Shown here piece by piece: positions 8,171 to 16,147 of a DNA stretch of 42,604 bases. Position numbers and translations under genes: made by a program. The notes under the pieces are model-generated. The model was not told where the DNA came from. It did no database searches and saw only the letters and a program-made list of their open reading frames with translations. Within the stretch, counting starts at the first letter, position 1, and each line of letters starts with the position of its first letter. This stretch comes from Streptomyces poriferorum. GTDB lineage: Bacteria > Actinomycetota > Actinomycetes > Streptomycetales > Streptomycetaceae. Location: positions 418 to 43,021 of the forward strand of contig NZ_JAELVH010000032.1 in assembly GCF_019399235.1 (NCBI RefSeq), given 5' to 3'.

Positions 8171-9373
8171 ATGTCAGGAACGACCGGTACCACTTCGGTG
8201 ATCGTCGCGGGCGCCCGTACGCCCATGGGCCGCCTCCTCGGCTCCCTCAAGAGCTTCTCCGGCGCCGACCTCGGCGGCTTCGCCATCAAGGCGGCGCTGG
8301 ACCGGGCCGGCATCGGCGGCGACCAGGTCGAGTACGTGATCATGGGCCAGGTGCTGCAGGCCGGGGCAGGGCAGATCCCGGCACGCCAGGCAGCGGTCAA
8401 GGCCGGCATCCCTTTGAGCGTCCCGGCGCTCACCGTCAACAAGGTGTGTCTCTCCGGGCTCGACGCCATCGCCCTGGCCGACCAGCTGATCCGCGCCGGT
8501 GAGTTCGACGTGGTCGTGGCCGGCGGCCAGGAGTCCATGACGAACGCCCCGCACCTGCTCCCGAAGTCCCGCGAGGGCCACAAGTACGGCGCCATCGAGA
8601 TGCTCGACTCGATGGCGTACGACGGCCTGACCGACGCCTACGAGAACATTCCGATGGGCGAGTCCACCGAGAAGCACAACACCCGTCTCGGCCTGGCGCG
8701 TGCGGCCCAGGACGAGATCGGCGCCCTGTCCCACCAGCGCGCCGCCGCGGCGCAGAAGAACGGCCTCTTCGAGGCCGAGATCACCCCGGTCGAGATCCCG
8801 CAGCGCAAGGGCGACCCGGTCCTCTTCTCCAAGGACGAGGGCATCCGCGCCGAGACGACCGTCGAGTCGCTCGGCAAGCTGCGTCCCGCCTTCGCGAAGG
8901 ACGGCACGATCACGGCCGGCACCTCCTCGCAGATCTCCGACGGCGCCGCCGCCGTCGTCGTCATGAGCAAGGCCAAGGCCGAGGCGCTGGGCCTGGACTG
9001 GATCGCCGAGATCGGCGCCCACGGCAACGTGGCCGGTCCGGACAACTCGCTCCAGTCGCAGCCGTCGGGCGCCATCCGCCACGCCCTCAAGAAGGAGGGC
9101 ATCGGCGTCGAGGACCTCGACCTGATCGAGATCAACGAGGCGTTCGCGGCCGTCGCCGTCCAGTCCATGAAGGACCTCGGCGTCACCTCGGACAAGGTCA
9201 ACGTCAACGGCGGCGCCATCGCGCTCGGCCACCCCATCGGGATGTCCGGCGCCCGTGTGGTGCTGCACCTGGCGCTGGAGCTCAAGCGGCGCGGCGGCGG
9301 CACCGGTGCGGCCGCGCTGTGCGGCGGCGGCGGCCAGGGCGATGCGTTGATCATCCGCGTACCGGGCAAGTAG
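8171..9373 (+). CDS. Acetyl-CoA C-acetyltransferase (thiolase)
   Basis: A 400-residue thiolase that condenses two acetyl-CoA to acetoacetyl-CoA, or cleaves 3-ketoacyl-CoA. The N-terminal half contains the acyl-accepting cysteine in [14 protein letters not shown] (Cys93). The C-terminal half contains the thiolase signature [16 protein letters not shown] (His354) and the second catalytic cysteine in CGGGGQGDA (Cys384). NEAFA, also conserved, precedes them. All active-site residues are intact and the length is typical of the biosynthetic/acetyl-CoA acetyltransferase branch. The ATG at 8171 has AAGGGG about 10 nt upstream. It is followed 28 bp later by meaB on the same strand, so the two probably form an operon. 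It supplies or consumes acetoacetyl-CoA in the same acyl-CoA pool as mce and icmA. The exact chain-length preference cannot be read from sequence. Confidence 0.92.
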   Translation: MSGTTGTTSVIVAGARTPMGRLLGSLKSFSGADLGGFAIKAALDRAGIGGDQVEYVIMGQVLQAGAGQIPARQAAVKAGIPLSVPALTVNKVCLSGLDAIALADQLIRAGEFDVVVAGGQESMTNAPHLLPKSREGHKYGAIEMLDSMAYDGLTDAYENIPMGESTEKHNTRLGLARAAQDEIGALSHQRAAAAQKNGLFEAEITPVEIPQRKGDPVLFSKDEGIRAETTVESLGKLRPAFAKDGTITAGTSSQISDGAAAVVVMSKAKAEALGLDWIAEIGAHGNVAGPDNSLQSQPSGAIRHALKKEGIGVEDLDLIEINEAFAAVAVQSMKDLGVTSDKVNVNGGAIALGHPIGMSGARVVLHLALELKRRGGGTGAAALCGGGGQGDALIIRVPGK

Positions 9374-9401
9374 TCGGTACGAGCGAGCGAGGAGGCCGAG
9401 C

Positions 9402-10364
9402 GTGAAGGTGGACGTCCCCACCCTGGTCGAGCAGGCACGGGAGGGCAGGCCACGGGCCGTGGCCCGGCTCATCTCCCTGGTGGAGGGGGCGTCGCCGCAA
9501 CTGCGCGAGGTGATGGCGGCGCTGGCACCCCTGGCGGGGAACGCCTGCGTCGTCGGCCTGACCGGATCCCCGGGTGTCGGCAAGTCGACATCGACATCGG
9601 CGCTCGTCTCCGCCTACCGGCGGCAGGGCAAGCGGGTCGCCGTGCTCGCCGTCGACCCGTCGTCGCCGTTCTCCGGCGGCGCGCTCCTCGGGGACCGGAT
9701 CCGGATGTCGGACCACGCCTCGGACCCGGGCGTCTACATCCGTTCCATGGCCACGCGCGGTCATCTGGGCGGCCTCGCCTGGTCGGCCCCGCAGGCGATC
9801 CGGGTGCTGGACGCGGCGGGCTTCGACGTGATCCTGGTGGAGACGGTCGGCGTCGGCCAGTCGGAGGTGGAGATCGCCTCCCAGGCCGACACCTCCGTCG
9901 TCCTCCTCGCCCCGGGCATGGGCGACGGCATCCAGGCGGCCAAGGCCGGAATCCTGGAGATCGGCGACGTGTACGTGGTGAACAAGGCCGACCGGGACGG
10001 CGCCGACGCCACCGCCCGCGAGCTCAACCACATGCTGGGCCTCGGGGAGTCCCGCGGTCCCGGCGACTGGCGCCCGCCGATCGTGAAGACGGTCGCCGCC
10101 CGGGGCGAAGGCATCGACGAGGTCGTCGAGGCGCTGGAGAAGCACCGGGCGTGGATGGAGGAGCACGGGGTCCTGGCCGAGCGGCGCACCACCCGCGCCG
10201 CCCGGGAGGTCGAGACGATCGCCGTCACCCGGCTCCGCGAACGCATCGGGGACCTGCACGGCGACCGCCGTCTGGACGCCCTCGCCGCACGCATCGTGGC
10301 CGGCCGCCTCGATCCGTACGCGGCGGCGGACGAACTGGTGGCGGGGCTCACCGGGGAGGCCTGA
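9402..10364 (+). CDS. meaB: MeaB, GTPase chaperone of B12-dependent acyl-CoA mutase
   Basis: A 320-residue G3E-type P-loop GTPase (ArgK/MeaB). It gates cobalamin loading and protects methylmalonyl-CoA mutase (and relatives) from inactivation. Motifs: Walker A GSPGVGKS (residues 55-62), a VDPSSPFSGGALLGDRIRM switch segment, VETVGVGQSE containing the base-switch region, and NKAD for guanine recognition. The C-terminal helical dimerisation arm is present (ALEKHRAWMEEHG ... DPYAAADELV). The start is the GTG at 9402, with GGAGG at 9391-9395 giving a 6-nt spacer. The 28-bp gap after the thiolase suggests co-transcription, and a long hairpin follows the stop. In many actinobacteria meaB adjoins mutAB. 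Here the mutase genes are absent from the window, and IcmA (17924) is the nearest B12 mutase subunit. Confidence 0.93.
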   Translation: MKVDVPTLVEQAREGRPRAVARLISLVEGASPQLREVMAALAPLAGNACVVGLTGSPGVGKSTSTSALVSAYRRQGKRVAVLAVDPSSPFSGGALLGDRIRMSDHASDPGVYIRSMATRGHLGGLAWSAPQAIRVLDAAGFDVILVETVGVGQSEVEIASQADTSVVLLAPGMGDGIQAAKAGILEIGDVYVVNKADRDGADATARELNHMLGLGESRGPGDWRPPIVKTVAARGEGIDEVVEALEKHRAWMEEHGVLAERRTTRAAREVETIAVTRLRERIGDLHGDRRLDALAARIVAGRLDPYAAADELVAGLTGEA

Positions 10365-10369
10365 CCGGA

Positions 10370-10420
10370 CCGTTCCCCGGTCCCGGCGCGGCGTGCGGCC
10401 GCACCGGGACCGGGGAACGG
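10370..10420. terminator. Bidirectional terminator hairpin between meaB and the PepSY gene
   Basis: Perfect 17-bp arms CCGTTCCCCGGTCCCGG (10370-10386) and its complement (10404-10420) enclose a 17-nt loop. It lies between the convergent stops at 10364 and 10437. Confidence 0.8.
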
Positions 10421-10436
10421 CTCCGGCGGACCGGCC

Positions 10437-11024
10437 TCAGTCGTCGTCGCCGTCGTCGGAGTCACGCCCGTTGTCGGAGTCACGCCCGTCGTCCGACCGG
10501 TCCACCGTGACCGCACCCGACTTCGCGTCCACGTTCAGCTCGTGCGCCCTGCCGTCCTTGCCCCGGACGTCGACCTCCCAGCGCACCGCGCCGCCGCTGC
10601 GGCCCTCCAGTTCGACCGAGGTCACCGTGCCCGGGGACGTCTTCAGCGCGGCGGCGGCCGCCTGGTCGAGCGTGACGGTGGCCGGCCGCGGGGCGTGGCG
10701 ATCGCGGTCGTCGTTGTCGTCGGACGTGTGCTTCCCGAGCACCTTGCCGTTGCCGGCGTCCACCGTCACGTCGTGCCAGACCTTGTCGGAGCCGTACACG
10801 TCGAGCTCCCAGACCAGTCCGCCGTCCTCGTCGTCGAGCTCCGCCTCGGTCACCGTGCCCGGGACGGCCCGGACGGCGGACGAGGCCGCGTCGCCGACGG
10901 AGACACGGGCCGTGGCGCTGCCCGCGGCAGGGCCGTCGTCGGCCGCGAAGGCGACGGCCGCAGCGGCTGTGCCGCCGACGAGTACGGCCGCGGTGACGGC
11001 GGCGATGACGATCTTTCGCTTCAT
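10437..11024 (-). CDS. Secreted PepSY-domain protein
   Basis: A 195-residue exported protein. MKRKIVIAAVTAAVLVGGTAAAAVAFA is a clear Sec signal peptide. Two PepSY-like modules follow: EAELDDEDGGLVWELDVYGSDKVWHDVTVDAGNGKVLG and the similar VELEGRSGGAVRWEVDVRGKDGRAHELNVDAKSGAV. The C-terminus is a low-complexity acidic tail (GRDSDNGRDSDDGDDD). The ATG at 11022-11024 has GGAGG 8 nt upstream. An upstream extension in frame lacks this. It is divergent from an OmpR-type response regulator (11145) with only 120 bp between, a layout often seen when a PepSY protein is the target or accessory of the two-component system. PepSY domains are thought to bind or inhibit extracytoplasmic partners. The role as a signal-presenting or metal-buffering protein is inference. 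Confidence 0.88.
   Translation of the reverse strand: MKRKIVIAAVTAAVLVGGTAAAAVAFAADDGPAAGSATARVSVGDAASSAVRAVPGTVTEAELDDEDGGLVWELDVYGSDKVWHDVTVDAGNGKVLGKHTSDDNDDRDRHAPRPATVTLDQAAAAALKTSPGTVTSVELEGRSGGAVRWEVDVRGKDGRAHELNVDAKSGAVTVDRSDDGRDSDNGRDSDDGDDD
10455..10490 (-). repeat. Two 18-bp tandem repeats in the 3' end of the PepSY gene
   Basis: GTCGGAGTCACGCCCGTT (10455-10472) and GTCGGAGTCACGCCCGTC (10473-10490) differ only in the last base. They encode the repeated acidic tail GRDSDNGRDSD. Confidence 0.85.
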
Positions 11025-11083
11025 GAGGGTTCCTCCCCGATCGGATGGGTCCGTTGCGATGCGGTCCACACTGCCGGGGCGAT

Positions 11084-11114
11084 GCTGAACGCAGCCTGAA
11101 GCCACCTGAAGCCT
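11084..11114. promoter_or_regulatory. Candidate OmpR-type operator: three CTGAA direct repeats
   Basis: CTGAA elements recur in GCTGAACGCA (from 11084), CCTGAAGCCA (11095) and CCTGAAGCCT (11105), at 11- and 10-bp spacing, one helical turn, as expected for an OmpR/PhoB-family regulator binding one face of DNA. The last copy also forms an inverted pair with CTTCAG at 11115-11120. Located between the divergent PepSY gene and the regulator gene. Confidence 0.5.
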
Positions 11115-11144
11115 TCTTCAGCTTCCGTTTGCGACGCTGTGCAC

Positions 11145-11804
11145 ATGCGCCTGTTGATCGTGGAGGACGAGAAGCGGCTGGCGGTCTCCCTGGCCCGGGG
11201 GCTCACCGCCGAAGGGTTCGCCGTGGACGTGGTCCACGACGGCCTCGAAGGGCTGCACCGGGCCTGTGACGGTGCCTACGACCTCGTCGTCCTCGACATC
11301 ATGCTGCCGGGGATGAACGGCTACCGGGTCTGCGCCGCCCTGCGCGCCGCGGGCCATGAGGTGCCCATCCTCATGCTGACCGCGAAGGACGGGGAGTACG
11401 ACGAGGCGGAGGGGCTCGACACCGGGGCCGACGACTACCTGACCAAGCCGTTCAGTTACGTGGTGCTGGTCGCCCGGGTCCGGGCGCTGCTGCGCCGCCG
11501 GGCGGGGGCCGGCTCCCCGGTGGTCACGGTCGGCTCCCTGCGCATGGACACCGCGGCCCGCCGGGTCCACCGCGGCGAGGAGGAGATCGCCCTCACCGCG
11601 AAGGAGTTCGCCGTGCTGGAACAGCTCGTGCTGCGGGCCGGGCAGGTGGTGAGCAAGGCGGAGATCCTGGAGCACGTCTGGGACTTCGCCTACGACGGCG
11701 ACCCGAACATCGTCGAGGTCTACGTCAGCACCCTGCGCCGCAAGCTCGGCACGGCGTCCATCCGCACGATGCGCGGAGCCGGCTACCGGCTGGAGGCGCT
11801 GTGA
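11145..11804 (+). CDS. OmpR-family response regulator
   Basis: A 219-residue two-domain regulator. The receiver domain (MRLLIVEDEKRLAVSLARGL) has the acidic pair Glu7/Asp8, the phospho-acceptor Asp51 in VVLDIMLPG, and the conserved Thr and Lys in MLTAKDG and LTKPF. The C-terminal winged helix ends with EVYVSTLRRKLGTASIRTMRGAGYRLEAL, the classic OmpR recognition region. I prefer the ATG at 11145 because it starts the conserved MRLLIVEDE. A GTG at 11139 would add two residues. No strong ribosome-binding site is present, so a leaderless or weak start is likely. Its stop overlaps the kinase start by four bases (GTGA), a coupled pair. By gene order it corresponds to the SCO5403-type regulator. Candidate autoregulatory repeats lie just upstream. 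Confidence 0.92.
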   Translation: MRLLIVEDEKRLAVSLARGLTAEGFAVDVVHDGLEGLHRACDGAYDLVVLDIMLPGMNGYRVCAALRAAGHEVPILMLTAKDGEYDEAEGLDTGADDYLTKPFSYVVLVARVRALLRRRAGAGSPVVTVGSLRMDTAARRVHRGEEEIALTAKEFAVLEQLVLRAGQVVSKAEILEHVWDFAYDGDPNIVEVYVSTLRRKLGTASIRTMRGAGYRLEAL

Positions 11805-13258
11805 GGTCCGTACGGGCCAGAGCGGCGCTCGGCGCCACCCTGGTGGTCGCGCTCGCACTGGCCGCCGCCGGGCTCGCCGTCCTCCTGGTCCTGCGCGCCA
11901 ACCTCACAGACCAGGCCGGGCTCCAGGCCGAGGTCGCGGCCCGGGAGGTCGCGGGGCAGCTGGCGCTGGGCGTGCCCTACGACCGGCTGGAGACGGGCGA
12001 CGAGGAGGACCACCCCGTTCAGGTGACCGACGAGGACGGCCGGGTGGTGGCCGTCTCCAAGGACCTGGAGGCTGTCTCCGGCACCGGCACGGACCGGGTC
12101 ACCCGCGCGCCCGCGCCGACCCCCTCGCCGACCCCCTCGCCGACCGCCGAGGACGGCGACGACGACGATGACGACGACGGGACGGACGGCCCCGACCCCG
12201 CGCGAGGCGAGGTCTCCACCGACGACCCGGACTTCGCCAACGGCACCGCCACGGTCGACGGCGACCGCGCCGACTACCGCTTCGCCTCCGTCGAGGCCAC
12301 GAACGCGGCCGGGCTGACCCTGACCGTGCACGCGGGCGCCCCGCTCGCCGCCGAGCAGCGGGCCGTCGGCAGTGTGCGCGGCGCGATGCTGACGGGACTG
12401 CCCGTCGTGCTCCTCGTCGTCGCCGGTGTGACCTGGCTGGTGACGCGGCGGGCGCTGCGCCCGGTCGAGGGCATCCGGCGCGAGATGGCCGCGATCACCG
12501 CGTCGGAGGACCTGAGCAGGCGGGTGCCGGAGCCCGGTTCGCACGACGAGGTCGCCCGCCTGGCCCGTACGACGAACGAGACGCTCACCGCCCTGGAGGC
12601 CTCCGTCGAGCGGCAGCGGCGGTTCGTCGCCGACGCCTCGCACGAACTGCGCAGCCCGATCGCCTCGCTCCGCACCCAGCTGGAGGTGGGCGCCGCGCAC
12701 CCGGAGCTGCTGGACGTGACGGGCGCGGTCGCCGACACCGTACGGCTCCAGGCGCTGGCCGCCGATCTGCTGCTGCTGGCCCGGCTGGACGCGGGGGAGC
12801 GTCCGGGCACGGCACTCCTGGAACTCGGCGCGCTGGTGCGCGAGGAGGTCTCGCAGCGCACCGGTGACCGGATCCCGGTGACGGTGTCCGTTCCGGAGGA
12901 GGCCGGGGGCCTTGAGGTGACCGGGTCCCGTACACAGCTGGCCCGGGTGGTCGGCAATCTGCTGGACAACGCCGAGCGGCACGCCCGCAGTGCGGTGGCG
13001 GTCGCCGTGCGCGCGGAGGGCGGCGGAGTGGCCGTCGAGGTCACCGACGACGGGGACGGGGTTGCGGAGGCGGAGCGTGAGCGGATCTTCGAACGCTTCG
13101 TGCGCCTCGACGACGCCCGCACCCGTGACGAGGGCGGGGCGGGACTGGGCCTCGCCCTCGCCCGCGATGTGGCCGTGCGGCACGGAGGCCGGCTGACCGT
13201 GACGGGTGCGGGGGAGCGGGGCGCCCGGTTCACGCTGTGGCTGCCGGACGCCCGCTGA
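11801..13258 (+). CDS. Sensor histidine kinase, EnvZ type, with acidic extracytoplasmic loop
   Basis: A 485-residue membrane kinase paired with the regulator it overlaps. Order: TM1 about 9-31, an extracytoplasmic domain about 35-193, TM2 about 195-214, a HAMP linker (RRALRPVEGIRREMAAI), the HisKA box DASHELRSPIASLRTQLEV with phospho-acceptor His281, and the ATP-binding N box NLLDNAERHA, G1 DDGDGV and G2 GAGLGLALARDV. The sensor loop contains an unusual tract, PTPSPTPSPT, followed by EDGDDDDDDDGTDG (about 105-130), which could bind cations or simply extend the loop. The GTG start at 11801 overlaps the regulator's TGA. All catalytic motifs are intact. The stimulus is unknown. The acidic tract and the acidic PepSY neighbour suggest an envelope or cation signal, as inference. 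Confidence 0.92.
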   Translation: MRSVRARAALGATLVVALALAAAGLAVLLVLRANLTDQAGLQAEVAAREVAGQLALGVPYDRLETGDEEDHPVQVTDEDGRVVAVSKDLEAVSGTGTDRVTRAPAPTPSPTPSPTAEDGDDDDDDDGTDGPDPARGEVSTDDPDFANGTATVDGDRADYRFASVEATNAAGLTLTVHAGAPLAAEQRAVGSVRGAMLTGLPVVLLVVAGVTWLVTRRALRPVEGIRREMAAITASEDLSRRVPEPGSHDEVARLARTTNETLTALEASVERQRRFVADASHELRSPIASLRTQLEVGAAHPELLDVTGAVADTVRLQALAADLLLLARLDAGERPGTALLELGALVREEVSQRTGDRIPVTVSVPEEAGGLEVTGSRTQLARVVGNLLDNAERHARSAVAVAVRAEGGGVAVEVTDDGDGVAEAERERIFERFVRLDDARTRDEGGAGLGLALARDVAVRHGGRLTVTGAGERGARFTLWLPDAR

Positions 13259-13270
13259 ACCCCCGGTGGG

Positions 13271-13747
13271 TCAGAGCTTGCCGCGCCGCCCGCGCAGGTG
13301 GTCGGCGACCGGGGTCAGGGCCGCGTGCAGCTGTTCCAGGGCCTCCGGCGGCAGCAGGTCCATGAAGTGCTTGCGGACCGACGCCACGTGGTGCGGCGCG
13401 ACCTTGCGCATAGTCTCGGCACCGGTCTCGGTGAGGACCGCGTACAGCCCCCGGCGGTCGGACTCGCAGTTCTCCCGGCGGACCAGGCCCGCGCTCTCCA
13501 TACGGGTGATCTGGTGCGAGAGCCTGCTCTTGGACTGCAGCGTGGCACCGGCGAGGTCGCTCATCCGCATGCGCTGGTCGTCCGACTCCGAGAGATTGAC
13601 GAGGATCTCGTAGTCGTTCATGGTCAGGCCGAACGGCTGGAGGTCTTTCTCCAGTTGATGCGTCAGCAGCCTGCCGACATCCAGGTGGGTGCGCCAGGCG
13701 CACTGCTCCGCGTCGCTCAGCCAGCGGGTGGCCGTCTCGGTCTCCAT
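13271..13747 (-). CDS. absC: MarR-family regulator, probable AbsC
   Basis: A 158-residue winged-helix regulator. The N-terminal dimerisation helix (AWRTHLDVGRLLTHQLEKDLQPFGLTMNDYEILVNL) is followed by the DNA-binding helices (RMRMSDLAGATLQSKSRLSHQITRMESAGLV), the wing RRENCESDRRGLYAVLTETG, and a C-terminal helix with HHVASVRKHFMDLLPPEALEQL. By position (directly after the SCO5403/5404-type pair) and by sequence style it matches S. coelicolor AbsC (SCO5405), which links zinc status to antibiotic production. The name is inferred from synteny, not from a search. The ATG at 13745-13747 has no Shine-Dalgarno sequence but a TAGAAT -10 hexamer six bases upstream, so the transcript is probably leaderless. 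A perfect palindrome covers the start codon. Convergent with the kinase gene, only 12 bp apart. Confidence 0.85.
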   Translation of the reverse strand: METETATRWLSDAEQCAWRTHLDVGRLLTHQLEKDLQPFGLTMNDYEILVNLSESDDQRMRMSDLAGATLQSKSRLSHQITRMESAGLVRRENCESDRRGLYAVLTETGAETMRKVAPHHVASVRKHFMDLLPPEALEQLHAALTPVADHLRGRRGKL

Positions 13748-13759
13748 ATATGGATTCTA
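13743..13759 (-). promoter_or_regulatory. absC promoter -10 with overlapping palindrome
   Basis: TCCATATATGGA (13743-13754) is a perfect 12-bp palindrome that includes the start codon. The -10 hexamer TAGAAT reads on the minus strand at 13759-13754 and touches it. A regulator bound here would block both transcription start and initiation, which suggests MarR-type autoregulation. Confidence 0.5.
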
Positions 13760-13860
13760 CCTAAGAAGTTGAAAGCCGGACGAAGTGAGGGTGTGTGACG
13801 CCCGGCACGCGCTCGCAGGCTGGGCGCAGGCGTTCGACGTCACACTCCGCAGACTACCGC

Positions 13861-14622
13861 TCACAAACCGAAGTGATGTTGGAAGTCCCCCCGCTGACCA
13901 GGCCTGCGAGGTCCGGACCCAGGTTGACCCGCTCCCGGGATCCCCGCCTGCTGGGGCACGGCCCCGGTCGGCTGCTCGGCCATCAGCGCCTCGCTGGACT
14001 GGAGCAGCACCGTACCGGCGCCCACGAACTCGAACTGGTGCTCCTCGCCCGAAGCGCCCCCGATCCCGGTGAACGCCCGCAGCCCGCCCATCACGCCCGT
14101 CATATAGCCGTGGTCGTAGTGGTGGCACGGCGAGGGACAGTCCGCCCAGCCCACCAGCGCCTGCGGGTCGACGCGCAGCGGCGGCTCCATGAAGACGACC
14201 GGACCGTTGGACGCGGCGACGAACTTCCCCGTACCGATCAGCGTGAGAAATCCGGGCACGATCGACTGCTTGAGTGCCAGCGTCGGCTGGTAGGCGAGCA
14301 GGTTGCCGGACCGGATCGTCAGATTGCCGTCGTCCAGGTCGTACGAGTTCACATCGAAGGCCCGGTCCGCGAGCAGCATCTTGCCGCTGCCCTCGGCCAC
14401 CACCCAGTCGGCCGCGTGCAGCGGCGAGTGGAAGCTCGTACGGATCAGGCCCTGGAAGCGGCCGTGCCCGATGCCGTTGAACTCGATCCGCCCGTAGTAG
14501 GCGATCATCTTGCCCTTCTGCAGGAACCACTGGCTCCCCTTGAGCTCCACACAGAAGGTGTACGCGTTGACGTTGTCGTCCGACGGCAGCGTCATCGGGT
14601 CGAAGACCACGGGCCCGCTCAA
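13861..14622 (-). CDS. AIM24-family protein, third gene of the operon
   Basis: A 253-residue member of the AIM24 (TIGR00266-like) beta-rich family, soluble and without signal peptide. Family features: the FVAASNGPVVFMEPPLRVDPQALVGWADCPSP module and the C-terminal GGASGEEHQFEFVGAGTVLLQSSE motif, which parallel the two upstream paralogues (GSGEGFQLELSGSGAVYVQASE). The tail after ~220 is Pro/Gly/Gln-rich (VPQQAGIPGAGQPGSG). The start is an unusual TTG at 14620-14622: it overlaps the upstream TGA (TTGA), and GGAGGAG sits 5-7 nt before it, so translational coupling is very likely. Biochemical function of bacterial AIM24 proteins is not established. Yeast Aim24 is mitochondrial and needed for inner-membrane organisation. 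Confidence 0.85.
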   Translation of the reverse strand: MSGPVVFDPMTLPSDDNVNAYTFCVELKGSQWFLQKGKMIAYYGRIEFNGIGHGRFQGLIRTSFHSPLHAADWVVAEGSGKMLLADRAFDVNSYDLDDGNLTIRSGNLLAYQPTLALKQSIVPGFLTLIGTGKFVAASNGPVVFMEPPLRVDPQALVGWADCPSPCHHYDHGYMTGVMGGLRAFTGIGGASGEEHQFEFVGAGTVLLQSSEALMAEQPTGAVPQQAGIPGAGQPGSGPRRPGQRGDFQHHFGL

Positions 14623-15269
14623 AGCTTCTCCTCCGATGCCTGGACGTACACCGCACCACTGCCGCTGAGCTCCAGCTGGAACCCCTCGCCGGACCCGCGC
14701 CCCACCATCTCGCGCCAGCCCAGCGCGGTGGAGAGCTTGTTGGTCACGTCGCCGTGGTGCGCGACGTACGCCTGCGGGTCCACATGCACCTCGCGGCCCG
14801 GCGCGATCGGCAGCTCGATGACCCCGCCGTGCGCCATCACCGCCACCGCGCCGTGTCCCTTCAGCGTCGTGGTGAACAGGCCCTGCCCGCTCACCTGGCC
14901 ACGGACCATGCCCATCACGCCGCCCTGCGAGCCCATGAACATCGTGCCCTGCTGGAGCGTCCCGTCGAAGGCGAGCAGCCGGTCGGCCTCCACGTAGAGG
15001 GTGTCGCCGGTCAGGTTGATCACCTGGATGTGGTGGCCGCCGTGGCCGAACATCACGGTGCCGCTGCCCTCGACTGTCATGAGCGGAGTCGCCTCGTTCG
15101 CCATCCGGCGGCCGATCATCGACATCACACCGCCCTGGCCGCCCTGGATGTTCGGCGTGAACGACACCTCGCCGCGGTAGGCGAGCATCGCGCCGCGCTG
15201 GCTGAACATCTTCTGGCCGGGGATCACCGTCGCCTCGACCATCTTCGAGTTGATCTCACGGAACGGCAT
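14619..15269 (-). CDS. AIM24-family protein, second gene of the operon
   Basis: A 216-residue soluble protein of the AIM24 family. It contains the recurring Gly-rich and beta-strand pattern IPGQKMFSQRGAMLAYRG, MTVEGSGTVMFGHGG, GDTLYVEADRLLAFDGTL, GQGLFTTTLKGHGAVAVMAHGG, VDPQAYVAHHGDV and GSGEGFQLELSGSGAVYVQASE. Its first residues MPFREINSKMVEATVIPGQK have no signal. The ATG at 15267-15269 overlaps the upstream stop (TGATG), and its own stop overlaps the next gene's TTG, so all three are one translational unit. Each member keeps the 'FTT-L-GxG' and 'VDP-AYVAH' motifs, which implies a shared fold and perhaps a hetero-oligomer (inference). No enzymatic motif recognised. Confidence 0.88.
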   Translation of the reverse strand: MPFREINSKMVEATVIPGQKMFSQRGAMLAYRGEVSFTPNIQGGQGGVMSMIGRRMANEATPLMTVEGSGTVMFGHGGHHIQVINLTGDTLYVEADRLLAFDGTLQQGTMFMGSQGGVMGMVRGQVSGQGLFTTTLKGHGAVAVMAHGGVIELPIAPGREVHVDPQAYVAHHGDVTNKLSTALGWREMVGRGSGEGFQLELSGSGAVYVQASEEKL

Positions 15270-15901
15270 CAGACGTTGCCCCCGATCGTGTTCCGCTCGC
15301 TGGGCTGGACGTAGACGAGTCCCTCGCCCTCGAACCGGATCTGGAAGGACTCGCCCGACCCCTCGCCCATCAGCGTCCGGAAGTTCACCCCCGACTGGAA
15401 GTGCTGCTGGAGGTTGCCCTGGTGGGCGATGTAGGCGCCCGGGTCGACGAAGAGCGGGTACTGGGCGGAGACCCGCAGGGCCACGGCCGAGCCGTCCGAC
15501 ATGATCGCCGCCTGGCCGGTTCCCTCGACGGTCGTGGTGAACAGGCCGTTGCCCGCCGCGCTGCCGCGCATCCCCGTGAAGGTGGTGCCGGTGCGCAGCC
15601 CGGAGTCGGTGCAGAGCAGATTGCTCGCTTCGACGTACAGCTTGTCGCCGTGCAGCGAGACGAGACTGATCTCGCTCGCGCGGTCGGCGAAGAAGCAGGT
15701 GCCCTGCCCGGTCACCTCCATCACGGCCATCTGCTCGCCGGTCAGCCGGCGGGTCACCATGCCACGCAGGCCCTCACCCCCGCCGGTCATCTTCTTGAAC
15801 GTCATCCGGCCGTCGTACGCGACCATCGAGCCGTTCTTCGCCTTGACTGCGTCGCCGGCCAGGTCGACGGCGAGCGTCTTGCTGCCTTGGAGTCGGAACA
15901 T
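15269..15901 (-). CDS. AIM24-family protein, first gene of the operon
   Basis: A 210-residue AIM24-family protein. It begins MFRLQGSKTLAVDLAGDAVKAKNGSMVAYDG and continues with the family pattern MEVTGQGTCFFADRASEI, GDKLYVEASNLLCTDSGLRTGTTF, GNGLFTTTVEGTGQAAIMSDG, VDPGAYIAHQGNL and GSGESFQIRFEGEGLVYVQPSE. I chose the ATG at 15899-15901. A GTG six bases upstream is an alternative. A much longer in-frame extension to 16297 enters Pro/Arg-rich, non-conserved sequence and is rejected. It leads the three-gene run, so its upstream region (15902-16147) should hold the operon promoter. No clear promoter hexamers were identified there. Only an 11-bp direct repeat, GGTACCGGACC, is seen at 15992 and 16039. 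Confidence 0.87.
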   Translation of the reverse strand: MFRLQGSKTLAVDLAGDAVKAKNGSMVAYDGRMTFKKMTGGGEGLRGMVTRRLTGEQMAVMEVTGQGTCFFADRASEISLVSLHGDKLYVEASNLLCTDSGLRTGTTFTGMRGSAAGNGLFTTTVEGTGQAAIMSDGSAVALRVSAQYPLFVDPGAYIAHQGNLQQHFQSGVNFRTLMGEGSGESFQIRFEGEGLVYVQPSERNTIGGNV

Positions 15902-16147
15902 CGCCACCCGGCGAAGGTAGCGGCAGGGGCCGCCGCCGGAACAGGGCCTGTGACGCGATCCGGCCCCCTGGACCGTCCCTGATACGCATCCGGTACCGGA
16001 CCCGGACGCAATCGGGACGTATCCCGTACGGAGCGGCAGGTACCGGACCGGCCCCGCCGCCGGTCGCCGGGAGCGCCGATGCCACAATGGGTGCCGCTTG
16101 TGCCTGCGTTCACAAGCTGTCACCGTCCTCCCACCGAAGGTGCCCCC

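Noticed and set aside
12110..12180. Repetitive GACGAC tract in the kinase gene as a possible tandem-repeat element
   Set aside because: It is an in-frame low-complexity codon run (PTPSP then Asp residues) within an otherwise intact protein, not a mobile or structural repeat.
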